Source: Lingula anatina (taxonomy: Eukaryota; Brachiopoda; Lingulata; Lingulida; Lingulidae). Taken from it: a stretch of 62,000 nucleotides of DNA. Positions 34,261 to 45,984 of this stretch are shown here, piece after piece; position 1 is the stretch's first letter, and each line of letters begins with the position of its first letter. The translations under genes and the position numbers were made by a program. Location of the stretch: the NCBI RefSeq assembly GCF_001039355.2, contig NW_019775580.1, positions 40,060 through 102,059 on the forward strand. The letters run 5' to 3'. The notes beneath the pieces are model-generated. The model made no database searches and had not been told where the DNA came from. It saw only the letters and a list, made by a program, of their open reading frames with translations.

Positions 34261-34519
34261 GTATTGTATTCGTATATATTTGATACTGTCACAGAAAAAT
34301 ATTTAACTATTTAACAGGTAAAGTTTGCACATTCATGCCAGTAAATTGCTGAAGTCAAATATCCACTTTTGTGGGAGGTATTTCTCTCTACCAGCACAAC
34401 AGATTCCAGAGTCTAAGGGATAAAAGCGCTCTCTGATTTCAATGTGACAACTAGCCGGGTTACTTGACTCTTCATCTTTTTCTACCTGTCTGGATGACGT
34501 GGCCAACATTTGGTGACAC

Positions 34520-37500
34520 TTAAGGTTTGTAACGACCTGTAAATGAAATACTGATCACTGTTAATTTTATTCAGACAAGGGGAGTTGTCGAAATATTGTC
34601 TGGACGAAAGCACCGATGGGCAAATTATTTAATTAGTGTTAATGAGAGATGCACTCAATTGTAAACGACCGACTTTTTACTAAAATAAATAAATAAATTC
34701 AACGACCAATGACAAGGAGGTCTCACTCTAAATCACGGATTAATTATTTTGGTTGTCTCGTGACTTTACAAAACTTAAACCAGTAGGCTGTGATATCAAA
34801 TATTCAATTATAGACAAGCAGGTTACAGACTGCTTCACAATATTGAATATTGTATTTTAAAAGGGGAAATTAATTAACAATGAAACTATAATAAAATTCA
34901 GAATATCTAACTCACCAAAAAGTGCTCTTTTAATTTGAAATAAGAATTCAGTGTGAGAAAGTGGTCCTGCCTCAGTTAATGGGCACGTGGTCAACCTGTA
35001 AAGGGTCGTCCCAGCTTGTGGGAACGTCTGTCCACATGCTGTGTTTACAGGGTGAAGAACACAAGCGTTTTGGTTGTCAAAGGAAACCGCCCCACAACTC
35101 TTGGTCCGGAGACATGTGATTAAACAGCGCTCCAAAGATAGACCGTTCAGCTGGAAACCGCCAAAGATGTTCTGGTCCGCCAGACTTGAGTTTACGCCGA
35201 TAAATGCTATGTATAAAACAATACAGAAAAATGTTTTGCAGGTTGATTACGTCATTTCCAGGCTTTGTCTAAAAAGATTATTCAATGGTGAGCTGACTAT
35301 GTTCGAACCATGCGAAACATAGGAACATGGAAGCACTGGCATATTTTCTTTTAAACTAAATACTCTACCAAATAATATGTAAAATTCGATGACAAATGCT
35401 CTTATTTTTCATTTTACACAAAGGAAATTTACTTAAGCAGTATTAGCACTAGCTTGAGTCAAAAGTTTCAAGTTCAATAAATATTTTTAAATATATTACA
35501 ACAATGTTCATCACTTCAGTTCAACTGCTCAGAACAATTGGCTCATTTAGGTAAAAAGGTAAGCGCCTGCTTGGTTTAAAAAGTTATACATCTAATCAAA
35601 GATATTATAATAAAGGTGAATGTTGCAATGAAGTATTAATGTAAGAATATTATCTCATTAACCTACCATTACAAGTCATCCCGTTGCTATCCAAGGTAAA
35701 ACCAGCATTACATGTACATTGGGCTGCTCCTCCATTGTTCGTACAAATCTGTTGACAACCTCCATTGTTAGTCAGGCACGGGTTGCGTGGCTGCGTAGCT
35801 TGAATTATAAGCCCAAAACCATATTAACAAGTAAGACAAAGTTTTTTTGTTTAATAACAGTCAATGTATTGTTTGGTCGAATAGGTGACCACGGACATGG
35901 ACATCTCTAAAGAATTAAATTATGTCTTTTTGTTTAAATTGGAATCTTACCACGCCATGTAAAAAAGGTATTATATTGCATCTAAAACAAGCATGTTGAA
36001 GATATTGCACTGTGAACATAAAAATCATGCATGGGATCTTACTTGTAGCATTACATCTATAAACGACGGAGAGATACTTGTATATGTTGGGGCACGGGTC
36101 TCCAAATACGGCAGTGGTAGCCATCAACGTGCACTGTGACTTGCCATCACATTTTTCTCTCACGGTGTCGATTGTCGTTCCTTGGGCACAGTTTCTCACG
36201 TTGGTCCTCAAAGCGTTTGGAGACGGGCAGGTCGTCCCGGTGTCTTCTATTCTTCCAAATACAGCCCCTACCACACTAAGCACTTGTCCAGCTGGGCAAC
36301 TAATGGTCATCATATTATCTTGGCAAACGATTGATCGTAAAGGTGGATCTAAAAGAATGATGCATGACTGTTAAGTTGGATTTTGTAACAAAGCAAATCG
36401 TTCTAACTGTGAGAACCCATGTGTCTCTGTATCTCTCGCCTGCCAGGCAGGGTTACATTCCCGAATATGAACAATGGCAAATAATACCCGGTGATATTTA
36501 TGGCAAATTTGCAGTACATACCGGTTACCCCTCCAACTCCTCCCCCTCCCCTCTACCCAATCTTGACAGCCATCACTTTTTCATCGAAAATCTCTACAGC
36601 AATCACATATGTTAATGGAGGGCACAAAAAAAATCCACTCCGGACCCCAGTCCTAAGTCGTCTTTTCTTATGATAAAACTTCTAAAAATAACTTAGGAAT
36701 GACCCGATTGCCCATGAACGCTAATATTTTACTGTGATACTATTTTGCAGGCAGCTGTAGTGATGTTTTTAATATAATTGTTAATATTGGCATAAGCCAT
36801 CAACAAATAGATTTATATCTATGCCTTATCTGATCCAAAACATTAATGTACATGAAGTAATAAACCATTACATCAGAAGCTACAAACGCAACGCGTCCTA
36901 TGGATTTTTCTCATCATTCTTTCCTAAATGCTATTAGATATACTCACCGGGACAGGCGCACTGAAAGGAAAGGCAAATATCCAAGACATCAAGGTCCGAA
37001 AGCACCTTTGCTGGATTTATTGCTTGTGTCGTTTTCGTAGCAATGGTGTCAAGGTTTGCTGGATCTATGCTAGATTGGTAGATTGGGTAGTGCATAATGC
37101 TGGTATAATCGTAAGGTGTAACCTGGGTGAAGCTGCTTGTTTGTATAGCGAAGTCACTCTCATATCCTTTTTTGTTTGAAAAGAAAGTGTGGACTATATT
37201 AGATGCTGGGGTCATATTTTTCTTTCGGGATAAAAATGTAATATTGGTTTTATTTATGTTAATCTTACCCAAAGCTAATCATAAATATAATAAATGTTTA
37301 GAAAAAGTCATGATAAAAGAAGACAACACTTGGAGCACAAAACAAAAAATTAAACAAAGAAACGTCATTCCCAGAGCACCTGTCCTCAAGATCTTAATAG
37401 ATTTAGGAGACTTAAAAATAAAATTTTGTAAGCATTAATTGCTTATTTATTGATGTAATGTCCTAGGATTGGTTGGATTGGTGATCACTAGATACCGCCA

Positions 37501-37833
37501 ATGGATTTTTGGAATTTGGATTTTTCATGTGAACGATGCCTTTTACCCGCAATGATGTTCCTAGTGAGAATATTCACGTAGTTATCCCTGTCTGGTCTTT
37601 GTTGCTCGTGAAAGAAACCAAGGGCATGCATCATTTCGTGTATGGTCACAGAGGCGTCAAACAGGGTGCACCCTGGCATCAGTGTCAACTCTTGCTCACC
37701 ACCAATTCTGCCAATATAGCTTCGGCAGCTAAAGACACAATAAAATTCATTATTACACCAAGGGGTCTAGTTTTGAATATTTTTTTGCCGATCGATGTTC
37801 AACAATCTGTAAAAGCCTGCGTTTTGAAAGTGT

Positions 37834-37870
<37 letters not shown>

Positions 37871-37920
37871 TGTGTGAGCAGGGTATTATATCGTAGACGA
37901 TTAATGTCCTGGTGTGTGTT

Positions 37921-37985
<65 letters not shown>

Positions 37986-40900
37986 AACTTACATAGTGCC
38001 CGTCGTCATTGGTGGTTGCGCGGCTGAAAATCTTACATAATCTCTCTCCGTTGTTCTAGGTATCCATCTTATACAAGTCTTTGTATCATACTCTTGGATG
38101 GCTTCATTTATTCTGTTTCTTCCTTCAGCAGCTTCAACGAAAAACATTGAAAAAATTATAAAGTTTCTCCGTTACAGCTTCAGATCACAGAAACTGAACA
38201 CAAAAACCAACAACACGCTAAATGGTAATATGAACATGGAGCAAGAAAAATATGTCCGTTTGATACAATCCTTAACACGGAATGTAGTTTTAAAATGTAA
38301 ACACGCGAAACTTACCCACACTCGCGTCTATAATGTAAGGCACCATTACGTAAGCCCCTCGCCGGTCAATGACCGATGTTGGTCCCTTAAAAACGAAATG
38401 ACTGTGTGATATATTTTTCAAACATTTTCAAGCTTATATTGCCTGGTTAGTTAAGTTTAGACCACTTGTGATCACAAAAACTGCATAATATTGGTCCTTT
38501 AATTCTTTTGAAATTAATACTAACTAAGCCAATAATGCCTAAACAGAGATGCCTTACTCAAAAACGAACTCTGCCTTTTTCTTGTTGCACTTTTTATTAA
38601 TGTTAAGCTTTGTAAATATTTCGAAATATGTGAAATTTCATGCTCATTTATCGATGAAATTTAGAAACCTTGTTATGAAAAGAATCGTTCTACTCATTAA
38701 GTTACCAGCAGTCTACTTGAATCGTCGTTCCATTACCTTGAATATCGCGTCGTTGTGGTAGACTGAAAGGAATTATCATAACATTTAATCATCTTCCCGT
38801 AAAGAATTGTCCAACATGCTGCGAAATTCCGGCGTCATCGATAACGCTAATCTTTACCCGATCTTTGAGAATTAAAAATCTTGTTTCCCTTCTGGCACTA
38901 TCATTGACATATTCTTTATTTCCTGAGCGAGCTAGATAAGCGCGCACATTAAACACAGAGTACGTGAATAAGAGTGCCATATGTCATGATATTCGTTTAT
39001 CTGATCGGTAAGGAGCTTTCGAATACAACGTAAATCTTCAGCTTATCAAAGTAACACTAGGTATTCTAGCGTGCAAGATAAGGGGAGCGGGACTGAATAT
39101 TGGTAATTCTTCATATACCACTGGCCGACGAAGAATGAATTAAATACTCATCTTCACATTCATTGTGCAATAAAGAGACATGCGCATATACATGTATATG
39201 ACAGAGAATAAAAAATTTAAAATCTACTATTTACATCAAGCTGATATCAAGTTAATCTTACGGAAATTTAATAAAATTGTTTATGTCAAAAAAGTTCTCC
39301 AGTGAAAATTTGATGTCAATTTGCTTAAAAACATTCGTTACACATGACTTCGTCATAATTACTGGGAACTTACCACTGTATCTTTCAGCGAGTTTAATTC
39401 TTTCCTCTTGCTCCTTTAATGTGTACCCTTTCAAGAGAAAAAGTTAATTCAAAGCATTATTATTATAAAATTGCTATAACCTATATACTATATATGGTTA
39501 TCGTGGTGGTTTTCGATTATCAAATATAAACGAAACCCATTATTCTGTAAAAAATGAAACATTGTTTTAAAGTAAAATCTGGGTCACTTGGACAGAATCT
39601 ACATAAGAAATTACTAGCCCGATTCCAAACCATATCAATCTATCTTGGCATTTATAGACCACTGAATCACCTCCACGGCACTCTTTAATTGGTTTTAAGA
39701 TAGTTCATTAAATATTTCAGACTTAAAACATAATATGGAAAGAGATTAACTAATGTTTGTGGAGCAAAACCATACAATCCATATTTGCGATATTTTCTCT
39801 TTTGCTTGAGAGAACAATGGGTGGTAGGCCTGTTTCTTTATGACAATTGAAATGCCAGTTGTTACAACCATTTTTTAAGGAGTTATTTGCAACTAGTAGG
39901 CTCATACTTTTTATGAATGCATCCACTTGATATAATAAGTCAAATACCAGTTAAAATAACATACAGTATACACACTTTAGTCACATTTTCCCCAAAGATC
40001 ATAATGATAGTACTAATAACAAAAATATTCAGACCCATTCCCCACCCCCCAATAAGAAATAAAAAATACACACCTTGGGTGTATTTGACATACTTCAAAA
40101 TGCCCCAAATTATACATTTCTTTGGATCGTTTTCCAGTAGGTGTAGTTGGTGTTTGTAGTGAAGGGTAGAGGGCCACCAAAATTTAGATCAATTTTTTTT
40201 TAAAAAAATTGGCCTTTTGTGACACTATCACATTAAATAAAATAACTCCAAACGGTAAAAAGCACCAGACTGACCTGCCTCTAGTGCACAAATAAATTGA
40301 TATTGTTCCAAGTTGTAGGTCTGTTGCACGAGAGTGAATACATCGCAAAGAGCATTGAATGCAGATAACACATGATAACCAAATTCTTTCATTTGGATCC
40401 AAACCATTATAAATTTGTAACATGAATAAAGTTCACAATTCTGACCGAGAAGTGAAAAAATGTTTGAAGGCAACAGATTGTGAAAAAGTCAAGAAAACTA
40501 TTTGCTCCATGATGCTCCGAATACTGACGCTGTTATATTGACCTTAGTCACTTTACATTTTTAATATTTCGTCTTTGGCTTCCTCTGGATGTCTGGATGT
40601 TATAATGCTCAACGAAGAGGCATGCCAGACAATTAAGCCAATTACATTGACTGGACCGCTGATCCTTCTAGTACGATAACATTATGGGAACGCAGTCTTA
40701 GTAAATGATTCATATTATGAAATTGAGGGGAGAGTCTGTCTGTAGTATAATTGGAACAGGGTTAAAGATCAGGAAATACTTTATCAAATGTGATAAGTGA
40801 AAAAACGTCATCAATAAATACAATGGGAAGAAGTTTTATTTAGGTATGCGACAGGCATGTATCCTCAGTTAAGGTAGCACATTTATGATTTTGTTACTAC

Positions 40901-43431
40901 AGACTTGACATTTAATATGGAATATTTTTTCCTAATCATTTTTCATCAGTTTTTTCCTATTTTGCTGACTGATAAATGGAAATAAGGATTAAAACCATAT
41001 TTTAATAACTTTTAATTATCTCTTTGATGTCATCGTGACATCAGTTCATTTACTAAATTCGCCAGAGAAGCAAACAAAAACACGTTGCCTAATCAAAACA
41101 GAATTGTTACCCGTGTTGAAGGCTTGTCGCGTCGTCTACAGGAGATAATTGCAGGACGCAGTAGACGCACGCGCTGTTAGTCACATGGCTTTTAACGAGC
41201 ACACCCTAATGCTAATTGTGTGTGAATTTGGTGACATTTGACGGCGTCTTTCCAATTTAATATACATTTCTTTACATCTGTAGAAGTCACAGTGAAACAG
41301 TGGATTTGAGGGGGTACTTCTTATAAATTTTACTAAATGGTATAAAATATGTATATTTTCACCACTATTTTGTATTTTTTAAAACTATTAATCATGTTAG
41401 ACAATTTACAGCTGTGAGATGATCATTTGTAAATAAAAGTACATGGAAATGGGGGTGGGACAACCTTTTTGACCAATGTTGTATGTCATATGACAACCAT
41501 TCAAAGAGATATTTTGGATCTCCATATTTTCCAAATTATTGTCTGTAAAAAGAGTTACACGCTCCAGAAAGGACTCTCATGCCAGTGTCTAGTCACAGTA
41601 ACGGTCGCTGTTACGCCTGACCTCTTCCGGCTGCTACCAGCGCTCTGAAGTGGCAAGGCATTCCTTAGAATAAGTTTTTAGGGTTCAATCTGGAATAAAA
41701 TTCCAGGTATCGGTCAAGATCTGTCCAATTTGGTCCAGTTTTGTTTAAGGACATGTAGGCCATTGATTCTGCGAGTGATGGCCTACACACATATTGTCTA
41801 TGTGGTTCAAATATGGCGATTTCGATGACCAAGGTAGCTGTTCATTCCCTTGGTTCTGCAAGTATTCTGTTATCAAAAGTGCTCTGTGTGAACCTGCAAT
41901 TTTACCGTGCAACCTAAAATTGTTTCTAAGGTGCCCCAGTGGTTCCCAGATTATTCCTTTATTTGATCTGGTTTAGGTTTTCGTCGATGACTACCATTGG
42001 TGTTTTGGCACCAATGCGGTATCCACTCAAAATACTGACGCTGTTATATTGATCTTAGTCACTTTAGTCACTTCGTCGTTGGCCTCCTCTGGATGTCTGT
42101 AAACTCTGTTTTGACTAGTTAAGTGGTACAGGTGAAGTCTGACCTCAATAAAGAAAGCAACGAGGTTTCAGTGTTCAACCCAGAAACGATCAAGGTCTCC
42201 AATTCATTAGAGAAACATACAACGATGTTTTGCTGTTTAGAGTGGGTTCCTCGGAGGTCGCCTGGTTAACCTGCTAAAACCAGTTTGGAGTTCGCTAAGG
42301 GCCTTGAAAAATGCATGATTTTGGTGGGAATTTACCCCTCATTCTGAACGGACTGGGTGGTTTTTGTTTAGTGGTACAATGTAACAGCATATCCCGTAAG
42401 ACAGTGGTCCTGGGTGTGGCCTCTGTGTAGGTACATCAGTCTGGGCATTACTCTATAAAACTGTGGTTTGGCGCAATTATCTCTCTGGCTATTTCTGTCT
42501 TTTTCGCACCATTCTGCCACAGATTAATATATTTTTAAAGCACTGCATAGCTCTTTTTACACACCGCAGAACCGACTACTTGCACGCAAAATTTCAAATT
42601 CTTCTATGCAGTAGTTGCCGACATATGGATACTTTTTTGACAGAATCATGCTTTGCCAAAGAAAAGCTTTGACCCGCCCAAAGGAGAAATACCCAATTAA
42701 ATCACTGCATATTACATAATGGAGCAGCGCAACAGACCTGGTATTCAGTTAATTGGCATCGACACACCTGACTACACACTTCTCCATTCACATATCTTAT
42801 ATGAGACCGGAGATTTAAAAAAAACGCATTTTTACCTAGGCATGCCTTCGAAACTGAAATATTCCATATTAAATGTCAAGTCTGTATCTGGGAAATAAAA
42901 TTGTACTTACGATTCGGAAAAAAGGGGGGAAATCAGAATTGTGTATAATTAGGTGAAAGATAAAATCGCAATTGGATTTGTTTTTGAAAGACAAATTTCC
43001 ATTTTTTGGTTGAGCTCGTCCGCTCAACCGGGAAGGTTCGCCAAGATTTGAAGAAAACTACAAATATGTATCTTTTCTTTTTTTAGTATGTTGAATTTTC
43101 AGCATTAATAGTAAAGAAACATACTCAAATTACCTACGTTAAAACACTTGTCAGCAACGCTAACAAATGCCTTATGATACATAATGGAAATAATGAAAAT
43201 AATGGACAACTACCTTTCTCATTACTGAATGCTGAATTTTATGATCGTCGTAAGGTGAACCTAACCCAAATCAAACTTGGTTCGCCTGCCTTAGAAGTAA
43301 TTATAAAAAAATTAGCTAAGAGACGTTCGTCCCGGTTAATGGCCGGATATCCAGTCCCGCCTCGAGCATCGACTGTACATCGTTGTGTTGTCAGCAATAC
43401 CCCTGGTGTATTTTACATTCTCTCTTTCTCT

Positions 43432-43488
<57 letters not shown>

Positions 43489-44825
43489 GGCATTCGTTCC
43501 CAGCACAGAAACGNAGAGAGAGGGGGCATTCGTTCCCAGCACAGAAACGTTTGTGGGTGGGGGACGTCGCATGCAGCGCTGGGAAATGTTGAAACTATGC
43601 TGCAAAAACTAAAATACATTTTTCGTCCCCACTGCTGTTTTGTCTCCTCTTTGGGCCCCGTACATCTGTGGACTTCAATATTCACTTCTTGTTGGTATGA
43701 CTGTGGAGGTGCATGTCTTAAAAAAGGTACTTTCTGAAGCAATTCATATATACTTTGAAGTCATTTTCTTTGAACAGGGAAGGTTCGCCAAGATATGAAG
43801 AGAACTACAAAGATGAATCTTTTATTTCTTTTTTAGTATATTGACTTTTCAGGATTAATTATAAAGAAACATCATACGCAAATTACCTATGTTGAAACAC
43901 TTGTCAGCAACGCTAACAAATGCTTTATAATACATAATGGACATTATAATCACACATCACTAGTGGAGGATAGCGACCTTTCTCATTACTGAATGCTGAA
44001 TTTTATGATCGTCGTAAATGAACCAAACACCAAATTAAACTTACTTTGCCTGCCTTAAAAGTGATTATAAAAATATAGCTAAGAGCCGATAGTACCGGAT
44101 AACTAGTCCCGCCTTGAGCATCGAGGTTCAACGATATGTTGTCAGCAATTCTACTGGTGTATTTTACATTTGTGTCTGTCTCCCTCCCTCTTTCCCTCTC
44201 TCTGAGTGTGTGCGAGAGAGAGAGAGAGAGAGGCGGGCATTCGTTCCAAGCACAGAAATGTTTTGGGCCCCGTACATCTGTGGTCTTCAATATTCACTTC
44301 TTGTTGTTATGGGCGTGGAGGTGTATGTCTTAAAAAAGGTACTTTCTGAAGCAATTCATATATGCTTTGAAGTCATTTTCTTTTCAAATTCGAGTATTCG
44401 TTCTCGGGGCTGGATCACCGATTATTTTTCAAAGATGGGGGATGGGGGGGGGGGGGTCAAACTGAGAAGCGAGCAAATAAGATAACATAACTATTTAAAT
44501 GTATGTTAACGATTAATTAATCCTAAGCTAAACTGCAGTATAAGTTATAAATATAAAATTCGTGTCAAGGACAAAAGTTGCAAATTTACAAATGCAGTTG
44601 AATCGCTCCGAGACTTAGATAGCAGGAACCTCCAAAACAATACACAATATTAAAGTATAAGCCGATACTATAATTTTGTAACAGACTATAAGTGGTTCCT
44701 GTGGCCAGAGAGTAATTAATCACTTTTGTTACAAAGCACTTACCTTCCACTGGCACAGCTATCTGAATCCAAGTCAGTAGTGCAAGCAAGGTCAACAAAC
44801 CGACAGAATTCTTTAAGATGGCCAT
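34520..44825 (-). CDS. Secreted astacin metalloprotease with SUEL lectin, EGF and PAN domains (gene A)
   Basis: Exons 5' to 3': 44825-44744, 39427-39374, 38762-38737, 38385-38316, 38122-37993, 37728-37547, 37166-36948, 36348-36043, 35798-35667, 35206-34916, 34536-34520. They total 1509 bases in one frame, 502 residues. Exon 1 is a signal peptide ([19 protein letters not shown]) with a GCCATGG start. Exons 2-3 form a short propeptide; exon 3 has only 26 bases. Astacin: [20 protein letters not shown], zinc motif [18 protein letters not shown], Met-turn SIMHYP. The SUEL exon has [55 protein letters not shown]. Known for the family: extracellular zinc endopeptidase activated by propeptide removal; lectin, EGF and PAN parts bind glycans or proteins. 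Substrate unknown. Exon 7 could start 27 bases earlier (37193) in frame. Without the last splice the PAN exon reads on to 34857, adding [18 protein letters not shown]. Confidence 0.9.
37830..37985 (+). repeat. (TG)n and (AG)n microsatellites in gene A
   Basis: Two TG runs (about 37831-37876 and 37920-37960) and an AG run (37960-37984), lying between the exons at 37547-37728 and 37993-38122. The AG run ends 8 bases from the exon's donor. Confidence 0.9.
41097..41481. mobile_element. Truncated copy of the 459-bp Tc1/mariner-like MITE
   Basis: Closely similar to 60555-60978, keeping the right terminus (GGGACAACCTTTTTGACC) but lacking the left one; similarity starts at AACAGAATTGTTACC. Non-coding. 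Confidence 0.75.
41560..42300 (-). pseudogene. Dead Tc1/mariner transposase
   Basis: Minus-strand fragments in several frames: [10 protein letters not shown], a stop, TAKHRCMFL; then [20 protein letters not shown] and YLNHIDNM. The family pattern is 'T.RRPRRvPLLT..HR..Rl' followed by 'h.A.....wLp...i..l.WPs.SPDLNPIEn'. Many stops and frame changes; catalytic residues not intact. A short piece repeated at 40517-40600 and 42026-42105 is from the same element. Confidence 0.65.
43029..44390 (+). repeat. Local tandem duplication, with (GT)n-(GA)n tracts and an N
   Basis: 43029-43750 and 43777-44390 are related: both start GGGAAGGTTCGCCAAGAT, contain CACTTGTCAGCAACGCTAAC, a GT/GA microsatellite, CATTCGTTCC, and a shared end at about CTTCAATATTCACTTCTTGT. 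In the first copy a 39-base word (43475-43513) is repeated after the N at 43514, again suggesting an assembly join. No exon recognised. Confidence 0.8.
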
Positions 44826-45097
44826 GGCTACCACCTCAGTGCTTGTCTTCAAATGCAAGGCAATGCAATGTAAATTGTTGTATGATCGTCAAACTCAATG
44901 CCAAAGGAGTGTCATCCACGTGGTTTACTGCATTCAATTGATGTTAATCTATTGCTGTTTTACGCAGCGTCTGACGCTGCCTCAGGGAAACTTAAATGCA
45001 CTAATGGACGGGGTTTATCTCTGAATGGTGAGGTTTCTTGGAAATCAATAAAAAACACACGAGAGGGGCACGAGCCTCGGTTATGTCCAAATTACCG

Positions 45098-45131
<34 letters not shown>

Positions 45132-45642
45132 GTCAAAAGGGTGCACGCTTTTATTCAAATGTCATGAAAACTAACCTGAGAACAATGTTGAGTAGAACGC
45201 AACTGATAAAGACTAGTTCCAGTGCGTATTTCTTTTTATGAAAGACCTTCACCTATCCTTGATGCGTGACGTAACCCTGTGCCTTTGCATTTTGAAAATT
45301 GCTCCCTTTCTGCAAGATTTTATCGGTGAGATTTTATCATTTATACAAACAATGATCCTAAGATAGGGACCTGGGTTTATGTATTCTGATATCATTTATG
45401 CAGGAGATTAAATGTTGACATATTTATAAAATTTCTCGTAAGCAAATCTGAAAAGTGAAAGGGAACACGTGGAAGGAAGTTGGGCTGGCGGATATATAAA
45501 ATGTGAGTCTCCAGTGGATTGTAGCCGAACTGAAGAAGAGAAAAATATGACAGTCATTAAGCAAAGGTAACTACGTTATTTTCACATTCTGATGATAATG
45601 TTTATGCTTTATGTTCAGTAGCTTCAGTTCAACTATCACGTA
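44826..45642. other. 5' flank of gene A
   Basis: Contains a (GA)n run at 45102-45128. On the + strand a TATATAAA word at 45491 is followed by ATGACAGTCATTAAGCAAAG and a GTAACT donor-like site (45547-45572), which could be a first exon of an unknown gene. I could not find a continuation. Confidence 0.35.
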
Positions 45643-45647
45643 GTTAA

Positions 45648-45980
45648 CGGCGGAAAATAATTTTCACCGCGGTGGAAAATAATTTGCACCGCGGTAGTAA
45701 TTCCTGGCCATCTCGGTAATGCATGTATACATGTAGGTAATACGAATCCCACATTTACCAGATGTCTGGGAAGGACGTTGATAAAGACAAGCACATGCAC
45801 ATGCACGCGGTTTAACAGGTCTTTGTACCAATCATGCCAGGAATGTGGAGGAAGCGGGCAGTATTCGAATAGATTAAAGTTCTCATTACCTATTCATCAC
45901 CCGGGCCGAGATGGCCAGGAATTACCACCGCAATGTAAATTATTTTCCACCGCGGTGTGAATTATTTTTCATCATTGTGC
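45648..45980. mobile_element. 333-bp MITE with about 75-bp inverted ends rich in CCGCGG
   Basis: The left end contains CACCGCGGTGGAAAATAATT and TAATTCCTGGCCATCTCGG. The right end carries the same words inverted. TTAA flanks at 45644-45647 and 45981-45984. The CACCGCGGTG words are themselves palindromes, so each arm could also fold alone. No coding content. Confidence 0.85.
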
Positions 45981-45984
45981 TTAA

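Larger units (their letters stand above)
30403..34519. other. Intergenic region between QORL2 and astacin gene A
   Basis: No host gene recognised. Contents are mostly annotated separately: MITE 30631-30981, LINE fragment 32459-32859, inserted element 33157-33390, a 324-bp duplication with an N, and a (TA)n tract. The remainder is AT-rich sequence shared with unit B. A T-run of about 27 bases lies at 30929-30956. Confidence 0.6.
39428..44743. other. Large intron 1 of gene A, repeat-filled
   Basis: No additional exon could be fitted; exon 1 (phase 1) joins exon 2 (phase 1) in frame. It contains a MITE fragment, a dead Tc1 element, a local duplication of about 750 bp and microsatellites (separate entries). 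Minus-strand frames at 40184-40473 have no recognisable features. Confidence 0.6.

Noticed and set aside
36078-36374. + strand frames opposite the SUEL exons (also 54694-55056)
   Set aside because: Antisense shadows of the conserved lectin exon.
36943-37272. Longer version of astacin exon 7 running through the intron upstream
   Set aside because: Gene B and the family pattern (G-x-E at the start of this segment) favour the AG at 37167-37168; the start at 37193 remains a possible alternative and is noted in the gene entry.
38789-38980. 63-codon minus frame as a propeptide exon of gene A
   Set aside because: No suitable splice sites, and the 26-base exon at 38737-38762 already completes the frame.
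43174-43737. 187-codon + frame
   Set aside because: Its core is translated (GT)n/(GA)n microsatellite and it crosses the N at 43514.
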